Below are positions 1 to 11,939 of a stretch of DNA of 64,000 nt, piece by piece (positions within the stretch are counted from its first letter, which is position 1; each line of letters begins with the position of its first letter). Source of the DNA: Margaritifera margaritifera. Its lineage: Eukaryota > Mollusca > Bivalvia > Unionida > Margaritiferidae. Made by a program: the position numbers and the translations under genes. The stretch covers positions 1,464,501 to 1,528,500 of the forward strand of contig JAQPZY010001490.1 in assembly GCA_029931535.1 (NCBI GenBank), read 5' to 3'. Under the pieces are notes generated by a model. It was not told where the DNA came from and did no database searches. It saw nothing but the letters and a program-made list of their open reading frames with translations.

Positions 1-1190
1 TACAGATACGCAGCAGAGTGATTGGAGCATTAATAGTAGGTCACTGTGACCTTTTCCATTAAAAATACACCCATCAGGTTTCATTAAATGCAACACTTGA
101 TGTTGACACTTATGCCAACAACAACAATGATGATGTAATCGGAAAAGTGATACCTAGGTCTCAAAAATGCTTTGCAGGCAAGACAATAAAATTGATAAGA
201 AAAAGTTATGCATATGACGGCATTCACAGCATGGTCTATTCTAGAACTTAAAATTTAGGGATGGAATTTCCCCCTCCATATGGAAAAAATGGGTGGAATC
301 TTCTGAATATAAAAAGGGATTTCATGAAGAAATGAAGGTAGGGTTTTAAAATTTGATGCATGACTTTTGCACATTTGGTTGAATTTTCAGTGCAGGTTTT
401 GAGAAAATTATTTGTGCATGTCCCACAATTGCATGTCCTAGACTAGTAGATTCTGTAACACGAGTAGTGATATACCAGCAAGGATGTAAGATCACATGTA
501 GCTAAAACCTGTTTTGCATAAAATGTAGAATTCATCAATGTCATACTTGGTGTCAACCTATCAAAAGTGGTTGTTCATTTACAGACATGATTTACTTGGT
601 AGCTTTTTTCCTACTTTGAAGTTGTTCAACTTTCAGTTTATGCATGCAATACAGAATCATGCATCACTAGTTTGTTTATAGGTCCAGGAGAAAAATTCTG
701 ACTGGAAATGGAAACCATCACAAATAATCATCTATTTTTTTTATCCCCACCCCTTCCACCCCACCACTGAGCTGCTGTCATGGTCTGAAACCTAGACAAC
801 ATGTCAGATATGATCATCTTCCTTCAGTCAGTTTAAATGGAATTCAGGTTACACTAAAGACTCCAAATTTACTAAGAGTGTAACCCTTGACCTCCATAAC
901 TTCCGCTCCCAACAGCTGCATCCAGGATGCAAAATCTTTGTTGTCATCTTAGGTACTTGTTCTGGTGAAACAGCATTCCAGATATGATCACTCTTCCTTA
1001 CTCAATGTATTGGTAGATCTAGATGGAGTTTGGGTTACCAAGAGAACCTACTGACAGATAGATATGACTGATCACATTATATCTATTAAAGTGTGGAAGT
1101 AATATAAAAAAAGAACAACACCTATTTATTAGCAAAGCTTTTATGTTTGTAGAAATTGTAACTCAAATTATGCAATAAAGCAAATTTTAT
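1..1190. other. Non-coding DNA, left edge
   Basis: No open frame or splice-supported exon is seen. It holds one dispersed repeat (235-455). The rest is unremarkable AT-rich sequence. Confidence 0.6.
235..455 (+). repeat. Dispersed repeat, copy 1
   Basis: A diverged match to 48248-48455: AAAATTTAGGGATGGAATTT, then TGCATGTCCTAGACTAG near the end. The class is unknown. Confidence 0.55.
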
Positions 1191-1191
1191 T

Positions 1192-1394
1192 TATAAGTAG
1201 GGTCTAACTGCTAACAGCATAGACCCTGATCTGCCATCGCATAATGCACTGGCAGGTCAGGGTCTATGTTATTTGTTCTACTGATTAGTCCTAACAAACT
1301 GAATATACCCATACCTGCCAGCGCATTATGTGATGGCAGATCTGGGTCTATGCACTGTGCAGTTGGATTCGATCTGTAAGTGAGTACATATGGT
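1192..1394. mobile_element. Double-hairpin MITE, copy 1
   Basis: Family with outer ends near CTGTATATACTCGCGTATAA between TA dinucleotides, and two internal palindromes of about 50 bases (CATAGACCCTGATCTGCC... and CATAGACCCAGATCTGCC...). Here the left end is eroded and both hairpins are readable. Confidence 0.7.
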
Positions 1395-1594
1395 AATTAC
1401 AAGATTTTGATGAAATATTTCTAATCCAGTCTCTACTAAAAACGAAGGCATGATCAGTGTAAATCCAGGCTGCCACTAGTCGGCTATCTTGATCCTTTCC
1501 AATCCAATAGAAGCTTGCATATCAGATGTGATATAATAAGCATCAAATGTATTTACAGCATTACACTATTTAAACTAGATATTTCTCTTAATAA

Positions 1595-2168
1595 CTCATT
1601 AACCCCTGTAGCCACGTTTACGCGTCATGAGGTTGTACCCCACTTTCGAGCTCTATAACGTCAACATCAGTTATACACTAAAGTGGATGGTATTGCAGGA
1701 AAGTAGACAGATGAATCTCTACAATGATACAAAATAATGTCACATTCTACTCGCATTAAAAAATACAGCAGAAAAAACATAATTGTTGAGACCCAATTTT
1801 TTTTAGGTCAAAAATTGCCAGTTTCGGAACCGGAGTTTGTGTCCAGATTTTAGACTTTTTGGCCCATCTGACCTGCACACAGAAAGATGAACCTCCGCAA
1901 AAAGTAGAATAAGTTTGAGATTTGGAGTAAAAAGGGGCCAGGACACAAAAATCGGGAGTCCAGTGTGAAAAAAGGTCCAACTTTTACCCTTCTGCACATG
2001 CACGAGCATAATGGCCAATCAAAAACAACGTTTTTGATAAGCCTAAGCATCCGGCTAAATGAAAAACTCTGTTAAGCAGATGTGTTTGACTTCATTCAGA
2101 AGTAACCCCAAAAATAAAACCTATCCCCATTTCAGGGGAAAGTGAAAAGAATCTCCAGGGGTACTGAG
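1595..2168. mobile_element. piggyBac-like MITE, copy 1
   Basis: The ends are CTCATTAACCCCTG and the inverse CAGGGGTACTGAG, with TTAA at the right flank (2169-2172) and a decayed ATAA at the left. The interior is the reverse complement of the element at 37669-38261, with shared blocks including CTTCTGCACATG and AAGTTTGAGATTTGGAGTAA. Length 574. The short open frames inside are not conserved genes. Confidence 0.7.
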
Positions 2169-2172
2169 TTAA

Positions 2173-3476
2173 GATCTGCAAACCAAAATAGCACATTTTC
2201 TGTATTAGTGTGAAAATAGCTCAATTATTCTTTGTCAAGCCTCAAATAACTGTATTTTAAAATATTACATGTACATACATATAGGACATGTATGACTGTA
2301 CATGTACATGTTTCAGACACATGAGTGAAATGTCAAAAGTCATTCTGTATATGGGTTTTTAATATTGAAAGGGGAGGGCAGAGGGAAAAAAGGAAAGTTA
2401 GAGAAGTTGCATTGAGAATATGACAAGGACAAGTGTAGAAGAGAGTTCATCATAATGGAAAGAGGCGTACAGATGGCTTCATTTTTATGAAGATTAATGA
2501 CTGTTGTTTTAATAGATTTATACTAAAAGCTTTTTGCTACCTTTTGGTTTATGTTTATTTCTGTCAAAAATTATTATTTTTATTTATTATGTTTTTGAGA
2601 ATTAAAAAAAATAGTCAACAGTTTTGCTATTTTTATAATAATTTCTAACCTTATACAGTTTTATTTGGATTTGAAGTGTATGTCAATTTTATTTGGATTT
2701 GAAGTGTATGTTGATTAGATAAAAAATTGTCGTGTTATATATGTGATTTGGATGTATTCTAGTTGTGAACTTTACATAAATGTAACTGTTACTAATTCAA
2801 TCATATATCAGTAAGTGTAGCTGATTTTTATTTCATTCCTTTTAATATGAACACAAAATATGTCTGGGCAAGTAATTATTGGTCACTGGGCAAGCAATAT
2901 ATTGACCATCAGAATACAAATATTGTGTGATAGGGAGATTTATCAGTCTATCTGCCTCAGCACAAAATAACCTTCAATGTGTTGCTGTGCTGTAAAACAG
3001 CAATACACCAAAAACACCAATCTGATAATTTTAAGCTGTTGCACAGTAAAATATATCCTATTGGAAGTTACTCCCCAGAGGCTCTTGCAGCCAAGGCTAT
3101 CTAATTTCTTAACTTGTTTTGATCTGATGCTAAGTAAAAGGGTGTAATACAAGGAGACATTCTGTAAGCTTTCCCTTTTGTTTCATTGGCCTAATGCCTA
3201 AAGGTACTGTATATCTTGTAAATGACTTTCCCCATTTCTTCTCTTGACACCTGTTTAATCTTGAGACCCAGTTTGGCAGAGAGTGCACTAACAACTTCAT
3301 TCTAACTAGTTACTGACACTCTTGTGACTACCCAACATACTGCACCTGCACCTGGGGTCATTTGCAACACCTTGATATATGTATGTGTGTGTGTGTGTGT
3401 GTGTGTACACCGTTTAGAGTATTTTTAATTCATACTCAACGGCGATTCCAACACCGATCTGTCGGTTATGGCACCG

Positions 3477-3547
<71 letters not shown>

Positions 3548-4530
3548 CATACTTGCAGTATAAGGCTTAAACAGAGATAATAATATGTCTACCCCACTCT
3601 TTGCAATATTAAAGTGCACAAAATTAAGAGTTCGTGGCAACACAGGTAACATGAAATAAGGATCTCACTATATCATGAATAAAATGGCTTGCATTAATTA
3701 TGTACCATTGGCCCAATGGTCTGTGTATAAAACAATGCTAAGCCAAAAAAGACCACAAGCCATTTGTAAACTTATGAGCCATCATGGAAAATTGTATGGG
3801 CTCAGCAACTCCAAATGTTGTGTTGCTTTTGGAGCGAAACAAATGTCATATTTAAATCTGTAATATATTGGAGACATTTAGAAAATGAATTCAGTAGAAC
3901 TATATCTTCTTTTCTCTCACATACACACACCAGAGATCCCAAAAAGGCTGTATTTTCCAGACATGCCCAGCAGATAAGCTCAAATGACCATTTGCCAGCT
4001 TGACATGTCAGATATTGAATGTAAGGTGCCCGTAAAAATTATCTCATGCAAATTTGGATTATTTTGTTTTTCCAGTTGTTTAAACACTCTAAAGCCACAA
4101 AGTACAAAAGAGGTGTGGAGGTTTATCATTTGACCTTGTCAAAAGCTTATAAATGAAGTATTCCCCAAGGGTCTGTACTATTGAGATTATATATAACACA
4201 TTTAGGACAAAGCATGTGTCCCCAGGGCTAACATTAAAAAGAAAAAAAGATACAACCAACAACAACTTGCTTTTATTATCATCCTCCAACACTTGTTGGA
4301 GGACCCGATCAAATGAAACTTTACCACTGGGCTTGACTGGAAATGCCTTTTAACTGAGTGTTGTACATTTTCAAGGTAGTAAGTCGGAGAGTTTGAATTT
4401 TACAAATATCTAGGCACCGCATTAGTTTTTGGATAAAATGTCCAGCAAGAGTCATTGGAATTTCATGGTCCCTAACACACACATACACATGTACATGTAC
4501 ATCAGACAATGGGCAACGTACATTGTATAC
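2173..4530. other. Non-coding DNA with short repeats
   Basis: It holds a 30-base direct duplication at 2660-2712 (TTTTATTTGGATTTGAAGTG) and the CA/GT microsatellites. No gene is seen. Confidence 0.6.
3381..3544 (+). repeat. GT and CA microsatellites
   Basis: A GT run at 3381-3406 and a longer CA run at 3479-3544, separated by about 70 unique bases. The His- and Cys/Val-repeat open frames here are artefacts of the runs. Confidence 0.95.
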
Positions 4531-4658
4531 TGTACTCAGTTACTTTGTGCTCCAGAGTCCTAAAAATCCTATAATGTACTCAGTTACTTTGTGCTCCAGA
4601 GTCCTAAAAATCCTATAATGTACTCAGTTACTTTGTGCTCCAGAGTCCTAAAAATCCA
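4531..4658 (+). repeat. 44-bp tandem repeat, 3 copies
   Basis: TGTACTCAGTTACTTTGTGC, then TCCAGAGTCCTAAAAATCC, starting at 4531, 4575 and 4619. The copies are almost identical. Confidence 0.93.
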
Positions 4659-4690
4659 AGCACTTGTACCATACTTGTATCCTTATATTC

Positions 4691-5900
4691 AGCTCTACAG
4701 GTTATAGACCAGAAGAGCTTATGCTATGACCTGTTGCCTGTTGTCCCTCATCCATCCATTAGCAGAGGTTTGTTATGTCTACTCTTTGTGGAGCATATTT
4801 ATGAAACATGACACACACACACACACACAGACACCCTTTGCTGGTCCTAAATGATAATGCAGCCCCTCAGATGTCCAGTGTGGCTGCCACATTTACCATA
4901 TTAAAATTTTATTACTACTTATCCTGAACGGATGGTCATATTGACATAGGGTTTTCACTAAAAGACTTCTTATGATGTTTAGTTTGTCCAAAATTCAGAC
5001 ATTGCTGATCTGACAGCCATCTTAAAAATCTTATCATTGCTACTTCTCATGGGGTTTTCACTAAATGACTTCTTATAATATTTATTTGATTCCAAATGAA
5101 AATGGTATTAATTAGACTCTAAACATAGATACCATGGTGGCTATCTTGAAATTTTTATGATGACTTGTCCTGAATGATGGTCACATCGACATGGGCTTCT
5201 TATAATAAAGACTTATTTACATGTCTAGTTGGTTTTAAGTGACAATGGTGACAATTAGATTGCCAATGACTGTCCACCTTGGCAGCCATCTGGAAAATCA
5301 TTATTGCTACTTCTAAATGGATAGTCATAACACCATTGGCTTTTGACTGAAAGACTTCTTACGATATGTATTTGTTTCTAAATGACAAGGGTGCTGATCA
5401 GACCTCCAATATGGCTGCCATGGTAACCATCTTGAAAATCTTCTTAATGCTACTGCTGCAGACATAGGGTTTTCACCAAAGGACTTCTTGTGATATCTAG
5501 TTGGTCCTAATGATAATGTGCCTGATTAGACCTCCAACATGATGGCCTACTTTAAAATCTTGTCACTCTTTTTGAAGGCATGGTTGTATCAGCATGGGGA
5601 TTGTACTAAAACGCTTCACACTGTACTGTAATTGGTCCTTAGTGAAAATAATTTTGATGTGACCTCCCAAAATATGAAAAATCTCATTACAGTTACTTTT
5701 TCTTATCGGATGGCCATATCAACATGGTCCTTTTTTATTTTTATATAGCCTCTTCATTCTTGCAATTTATAGTTGTTCTTAGATTAAAATGATGGTGATC
5801 CCATCTCCAAGATTGCTGCATTGATGACCATCCTAAAAATCTTTGTATGGCCAGTTTTCTTGAAATGGTAGTAATGTCATCATGGGGTTTCCACAGATAT
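4691..5900 (+). repeat. R1 repeat: hairpin head plus degenerate tandem units
   Basis: It opens with an imperfect hairpin (AGCTCTACAGGTTATAGACC, then AGAAGAGCTT). Units of roughly 100-150 bases follow, each with TTTTCACTAAAAGACTTCTT, TAGTTGGTCCTAAATGA and GCCATCTTGAAAATC-type blocks. About eight diverged units are seen. No frame is conserved. Confidence 0.75.
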
Positions 5901-6201
5901 ACAAAAACTTCTTTTTTCCCAAAATAATAATTATTGATTGAACCAAACTTAGCATGTAGGTGTATATTGCTATTTACTGAGATCATTAAGTTCAATAATC
6001 TTGTATCCATGATCTCAAGTTCAAGGTCAAAGGTTGTGCTCAGGTTCAGGGTCAAAGGCTGCGACAAAGAATTTTGTACTGCACTTGCAGCTATCTTGTG
6101 AAGATTTTTACTTGAACATGTAAGAAATCATTTTTGTTACCATATTTGGATGATGGAGTTTCTCAAGAATATAATTTCATATATTTCATTGTAAACCTAA
6201 C

Positions 6202-6395
6202 TTTTAATAGCAGCAATACATTATCCTATCACTATTATATAGCTTATTACTTTTTCGTGTAGAAAAATCTCGTCCGTTCGATTTGAATACATCCTCCCAC
6301 TTATAGTGGAGAATTTTGTCAACAAGACACGTCACACCCGTGCACCTCTCTGTGCCTGCGCGAACATTCATCTTTTTCATGGATGCCACGGCTAA
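6202..6395 (+). repeat. DIRS copy A left inverted terminal repeat
   Basis: This stretch is the reverse complement of the right end with few differences. Its outermost 40 bases, starting TTTTAATAGCAGCAATACAT, are also complementary to 11796-11838 in the internal complementary region. Confidence 0.88.
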
Positions 6396-7036
6396 TGGTT
6401 GTGTCGTACAAACGTGACCAGAGAAAAATTGTCTGCTGCGGGTTTCAACCATGTTTGGGTTCGCCTTCAGCCTAAATTCATCTGGTGTTACATTTGTCCA
6501 TCTCGTCTTATGTGTCTTATGCTGCCCTACGTCAGTATTTTGTTCTAGAAAGAGTCTTTCTAGATAACCACGTGTATTCCGCCCTTAGGGGTTAGGGTAC
6601 ACCATATATTTTTTCTTTTTAAATACAATTTAGCTCATGGTAAGTTTTGTGTGTTCGTTACAACGCAACATAGACAACCGGGATAGCGCCGCAATTAGCA
6701 GGTGCATAATTCTACCAATTAAATATTTCATTAAATATTCTTTTTGCTAAGTCATCAATTGTATTTTTAATACCACGTGTGACGCGTTGCATTGCTATTC
6801 TGTACTTTCTTGAGAACAATAAAGTTTGTCAAGAAAACTAGACTTCTAATCCTTGTTCATGTATATGTATATTGTTTACCTTTAGACAAAATCCACTGTG
6901 ATGCATATAGACTGCTAAAAGTGTATGCAAACAGAGCGAAGTGAACTGTGTGCATATAGCACGCGATATATACAAGGTGAGTTTTACACGTTTTATTATT
7001 GTATTATCTTTCATTAAACATTTATTTCAGAGAACA
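6396..7036 (+). other. DIRS copy A 5' leader with a candidate 54-base intron
   Basis: This is untranslated sequence between the left repeat and the gag ATG. At 6976 the sequence reads TACAAG|GTGAGT, and at 7030 TTATTTCAG|AGAACA, directly before the gag ATG. This would be a 54-base intron. It is inferred from the splice motifs only. Confidence 0.4.
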
Positions 7037-7640
7037 ATGTCGGCACAGTCTGTTGGAAAGTGTGGCCACAAGAAGGCCCTTTGGGATACCCACCCAGACT
7101 GCCTCACATGTTCCAAGGTACGCGAAAGAGTCGCTGTACCTTCTGCACTAAATGGACGAATGAAACCTAGAATCTTGCCGATTCCAGACTTACATACAGA
7201 GGGCGGAAGAAAATACTTAAATCCCCCTCATCGTCTGAATTTTCTGGATTTTCTATTACAGGTACTCAGGCAAAGGGAACACACTGTAAGAAGACCACTA
7301 CAGATCATAAAAGCAAAAGAAGAAAACATTCCGGGGCCCCAGGAGCCTATGGGACCAGCCCCCCCGGAGATAAGTAAGGTCCCTTCTGTAGGAGGGAGTG
7401 AACGTTCCAGGAGTAGATCGCCTCTCCCAGAAGGGAGAAGACGAACACCCCTCACATTAACAGTAGCGTGTTGCTGCCTTCCACGAGGAAGGAGGTGCAC
7501 CGCTCGTCTCAGGGTAGCGTGTCGCACCCTCCCGAGAGGGAAGAGCTGCACCGCACCCAACACTTCCGGGGTAGCGTGTCGCACCCTCTCAAATGGGAGG
7601 AGATGCACCGCACCTTGTTTAGTGATGAAGACGAACTAGG
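7037..7640 (+). pseudogene. DIRS gag-like protein remnant
   Basis: The likely start is ATG 7037 (MSAQSVGKCGHKK). The N-terminus carries CGHKKALWDTHPDCLTCS, a Cys/His cluster like that in gag proteins of animal DIRS elements (cf. D-P-H-P-x-C-x-x-C). The part at 7448-7610 is a three-fold repeat of about 50 bases, and two frames stay open across it. The frame that reads SVSHPPEREELHR three times with variation looks more like protein than the Cys-rich alternative, so a frameshift near 7450 is likely. It then runs into acidic FSDEDELGSDIS and stops. Gag packages element RNA. Its similarity here rests on pattern, not alignment. Confidence 0.6.
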
Positions 7641-7686
7641 TTCTGACATATCTATGTCGCCTAACTGGCCATTGCTCGGTGCCTGG

Positions 7687-7880
7687 TGACTGGGTATTGA
7701 CCGGTCCAATCACTGGCCATTGACCGGTAAGTTAACCGGGTATTGACTGGTGACCGGTCCAGTCACCGTATAGTGGACCGGTCACCGGGTATTGACCGGT
7801 GACCGGTCAGGTCACTGGACATTGACCAGTAGAAATGACCGGTCAATGTATGATGACCGGTCACCGGTGACTTCGTCCCG
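7687..7880 (+). repeat. ACCGGT-rich imperfect minisatellite in the DIRS gag/spacer
   Basis: Nine copies of the self-complementary hexamer ACCGGT lie within about 180 bases, in imperfect units such as GTCACTGGACATTGACCGGT. The hexamer is much denser than in the surrounding AT-rich DNA. It interrupts the region after the gag-like frame. In one frame it reads as repeats of VTGH/PV broken by TGA codons, so it may once have been coding. Confidence 0.75.
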
Positions 7881-9600
7881 GTGGCTGGTTACATCGTCAC
7901 AGGCCGTCGGTCATCTCGAACCTTTCACAACAACCTTATACCGGTCATCACCCTGAGGCCTCATGGTGCGGGGATAGGGGATCGGGCCGAGACCCCATCT
8001 CCCAACTCTACCATCATACCCTGTACAGGATTGGGAGTCTGCCCAGAGGGTTCAGACTAGGGAAGGGGATCGGATCGGGATCCCCCCTTTCCTATTATCC
8101 CAATGAATCGGTACGAGAGGTGGGGCCCTGAGTAGAGGCGAAGCCGCGGCTCGTGTCCCGCCATCGCCTCCTCGTCAGGTGGCATTCACCATTAAGGCGG
8201 AAGCATAGCATCATCCACGAAAGACAAGTGGTCTAGTCTTTATCCTGGAACATCTAGAACACATAGACGAACTAGTACGGGAAATGGCACAGAGTGCACC
8301 TATGTCACTGTCTCAGAAGGACATAATGATGTCCAGTCACTCTCCAGCTCGGAGTGTTTTAGATGATGATGCGTTTATCTGCCCTCGTTTACTCTAGTGA
8401 GATTGAGGTAGAAACAGCTCTTTTGTCGCCTCCTATCAGTCCCACCAGTTCCTTTCACTTAGATGAATCGGAAGAGATCTGGTCTTTTGATAATGCTGTA
8501 ACTTGTGCCCAAAGCCAGCTTGAGCACAGCCCAAGAAGATCCTTTCCAGTTTAAAAGATCTCCGGGACCCAGCCACAACCAGATCTCCTGCTCCTTCTAC
8601 ATTCCTCAACGATTGAGGAAATGTCACAGAGGTTTTTCCACAGGCCAGCCTGTGCTAGACGGCGTAGAGGATGGTCTGTCCCTCCCTCTACTGTGAGACC
8701 TTGGTCTCTGCCTCTATTTACTGGGTATTTTTCCGAAGTGAAAACCCATTAAGAACCTCTCCAGTTGGATGCAGATGTGTCTCAAGTGGGTATTATAAAT
8801 GAAGCCTGGGCATGCCTTCCTATTAAAATAATCAAGCCTTTGAGTAGAAAGGCCGGCTTCTGGTCATCATAGCTTCCCATGCAGACCTCTTCTCGGCTAC
8901 TTCGTTTAATATGCTGAAGGAGGCTGCTCTGAACCCAGCCGTATTAACAATGCGTGCGGGAAGCTGTGATCAAGACATCCCAGAATTCACTCTCTGTCGC
9001 AATGGTTTTATCAGTGGAACTTCTAACATCCACCATCACATTGTGCTGAACTCCTCAAAGGTCTTACTTAACCATAGTAAAGACCTTCTAAGGGCTGCTC
9101 CATTGGAAGCCGAGAGCCTCTTCGGAGGACTCATCCCCACTGTGGCTTCACAAGATTTGAAGGATCATGAACATAAATCCTTCACAACTGCACCTGGCCC
9201 ATTGTAATCGGCCAGGAAGCACACTAAGGTGAATTGCCCCCAGGGGCCACCCACTAAATTTTTAAAACAGATGCAGCCCCAGTCCAATGCACAAGCTCAA
9301 ATGAGACCTCCTCCTCCTGAGTAAAGTCCTCAGGAGGAACTTCCCCAACCCACCTTCCTTTCCCAAGGAAGGTGGTGGGGGGGGGGGCGGGGGGTTGATT
9401 GCCCTAGGGACTCGTACCCTCTCCTGCCGTGCATTCCTCTCCTAATGTCCCTGTATATGCTTGTCTAGGCCTCTTTTCAGAGGCTTGGTCAAGTAACTTA
9501 GATGATGGGTGTGTCCTTTCTATGGTAAGTGAGGGTTACCGGCTTCAGTTTCGGGGAACAACCTCCTCTATCAAGGACCACGATGTTCTTTCACAAGTCC
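7881..9600 (+). pseudogene. DIRS copy A interior, gag C-terminus to RT start (decayed)
   Basis: Short open segments occur in changing frames (for example 8911-9207) without a motif I can name. Frame changes and stops are frequent. A pure G run sits near 9369-9392. By position this links the gag and RT reading frames. Confidence 0.45.
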
Positions 9601-9609
9601 AATTTGGGG

Positions 9610-10440
9610 AAAATTAAATGAAGAATTGCACACCCTTTTACAGAAAGGGGCAGTCAAGAGGTTCCTGAATGATCAGTCTCCTGCATTCTACTTCCAATTC
9701 TTCCTGGTCATCAAGAAACCCAACCTTGAGAAGTCAGAACTAGTTCCATCTAAGTTTACGTAGGGATGAACTCCCTCGTGAACCAGAACTTAGTCCGGGT
9801 TCCACCGGATCACATAGATCGAATCCTGGCACTTCTAGAGGCGCTACGAGCAAAAACATTGTTGTCTGCTTGCCTTTACCTATCCCTATTGGGAACCTTG
9901 AAACGGATCTGGTTCCCTTTAGGACGTCTCCATATGCGCCCTCTACAGTGGGAACCACACAGGGATTCTCTATCAGCTTTGATTCCCCTAGGACCAGACT
10001 TTCATCACCATTGTGCTGGTGGATGAATTGGAACAGTTTCCTGACCAGGGTCCCCATGCATGTGCCTCTGCCCCACTCCTGTCTGTTCGCCTTCGCGTCA
10101 GATATCAGTTTGAGCGCTCACCTAGAGCCAGAGGACGTAATTCTGCAGGGTCATTGGACTCTGGACTCCCTCCGCATAACAACCTAGAAATGAAAGCCAT
10201 ATTTCTAGCATTACAATGGTTCATCATCAGAGTAAGGGCTCGATGTGTCATGGCCTTCTCCTACAACACGTCCGTCGCAGCGTATCTCCGACGTTAAGGA
10301 GGCACACATGCCCCTTCTTTCAGTGTGGAGGTCTAGAACCTCCTCTGCTGGGCCACCTCGGAGAACGTTACCTTCCGAGTTCGCCAGATTCCAGGGAAGA
10401 AGAATGTTTTAGCAGACAGTCTGTCTAGGTATAGCAAACA
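9610..10440 (+). pseudogene. DIRS reverse transcriptase / RNase H remnant
   Basis: Frame fragments in order: AFYFQFFLVIKKP (start of the RT domain, cf. FYSRLFLVPKK), then directly NLEKSELVPS and MNSLVNQNLVRVPPDHIDRI, which belong after the catalytic palm. The RT palm with its YLDD-type motif is therefore deleted near 9720. Next comes LLGTLKRIWFPLGRLHMRPL (connection) and an RNase H domain read across frameshifts: the Glu-bearing NNLEMKAIFLALQWF and then AFSYNTSVAAYLRR, where relatives normally have SDNT, so one catalytic Asp appears changed to Tyr. The FARFQG/RRMF...QTVCLG region near 10390 corresponds to the usual ADSLSR end. It cannot encode an active enzyme. Confidence 0.8.
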
Positions 10441-10479
10441 GTCCTCATGGAATGGATTCTCACTGCTACGTAACAGAAT

Positions 10480-11660
10480 CCTTTTTCTCACTATGGGGAA
10501 GTCCTTTGTGGACTTGTCTGCGACCAGGCTCAACAACAGACTTCCCTTTTAGGCCTCACCAATACCGGACCAGAGAGCTTGGGCAGTGGATGCATTCAGC
10601 TTCCAGTGGGATTGTCTGTTCCTATATGCCTTCCCACCGTTCAGACTGCTACCTCAAGTTCTGCAAGTCAGAACTTCCACTGCTCATATCATTCTAATAG
10701 CCCCATTATGGCCCCAACGATCATGGTTCAGTGATCTTCTGTTGCAACACAGGAGCTCCCTCCTACACAACCACACATTCTCCACCTTCATGCTTGGTTC
10801 ATCTCAGGCGATCTGTCTGCCAGAGCAAGTGTTCGGGCTGGGTTGCCAGTTGCACCATTCAGGCCAGGAGAGCTTCACCATCCAAGGTCTATGATGCCAG
10901 GTGGAGAATCTTCTGTGATTTGTGCAGTAGGAAACATGTTGATCCTAGCTGTCCCTCTGTAACTTTAGTTACTGATTTCCTTTTTATTCCATTTGAGAAA
11001 AGAAAAGATGTTCGGTATCAACTATCAAGGGTTATAAGCTGTCATTTCCAACACACCTAAATTCTCTCAGGGCTCAGCAATCGGTTCAGATTCGCACCTT
11101 GCTGATCTCATTAAGTATTTTGAGCTGCAGAGACCTGTCTCCCGCTCTCTTATGCCCAGATGGAATCTATCTTGTGTTTTATGGTCCTTAACCAAAACCC
11201 CCTAAGAACCTTTGAGCAAGGTTTCCTTCAGGACCTCAGTTACCTGTGGTAGCCCCATCACCTATAAGAATCCGAGTCTCAGTCGAATCTGTACTGGAGA
11301 TGATCAAGATAGGTTTTTATGCCCAGTTATGGCACTACGTTTCTATCTAAATGCTTCAAAAGGGAAAAGAAAGGGTAGGGAATGTCTTTTCCTTCCTCTT
11401 AAGGGCTCTGTTGATATTTCCGCCTCCACTATCACGGTGGATTGTCGCCTCAATCAAAAGAGCTTACTAGTCCCTTCCCGATAGAGACCTCTCTTTTATG
11501 AAACATCAGGCTCATGAGGTTCGAGCCTCCACAGCCTCATGGGCCTATCTAAATCACTCTTCCTTGGAGGATATCATGAAGGCAGCTTTTTGGCGATCCC
11601 ATACTACCTTCTCTACCTCCGCTCATTGCGCAGGTATTCTCTCTTGGGACCCATAGTTGC
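10480..11660 (+). pseudogene. DIRS tyrosine recombinase remnant, copy A
   Basis: The segment from about 10510 (ATRLNNRLPF, then WAVDAFSFQWD and APLWPQRSWFSDLL) is the linker typical of DIRS polyproteins. From about 10870 the tyrosine recombinase (YR) follows: SDSHLADLI, then MPRWNLSCVLWSL. The stretch carrying the first catalytic Arg is missing here because SFRTS runs directly into TCGSPITYK near 11235; copy B retains it. The C-terminal box is present as AHEVRASTASWAYLNHSSLE (HxxR) and AAFWRSHTTF. The expected catalytic Tyr region, YLRS, is reached only by shifting frame near 11600. This is the integrase-equivalent of DIRS elements, inactivated. Confidence 0.8.
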
Positions 11661-11795
11661 AACACAACATGTGGCCCAGGGGAACTCCAACAATTTGTAA
11701 AGTGGATCTCTCCCTCAAATGGTGAGCACTTTCCATTTTTCTCTGTTTTTGATCAGTTTAACACATCAGCCTACCCACCTAACTGATCAATTCAG

Positions 11796-11906
11796 CTATA
11801 TAATAGTGATAGGGTAATGTATTGCTGCTATTAAAATGTAGTTTTTTTTTTTTTGGGGGGGGGTAAAACTAATTTTAATTATGCAATACTTACCCATCAC
11901 TATTAT
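11796..11906 (+). repeat. DIRS internal complementary region
   Basis: 11796-11838 is the reverse complement of the element's left outer end (6202-6240). 11836-11906 is the reverse complement of its right outer end (12104-12159). The two lie head to head. In the DIRS model this region templates completion and circularisation of the cDNA. T and G homopolymers sit at the junction (11842-11863). Confidence 0.85.
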
Positions 11907-11939
11907 CGAATGCCCTCATCCCACCCCGCTCTGATGTCC

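Noticed and set aside
3362..3652. His-rich and Cys/Val-rich frames
   Set aside because: They are translations of CA/GT runs.
6584..6600. TTAGGGG-like telomere motif
   Set aside because: Only one or two imperfect units lie within the DIRS leader.
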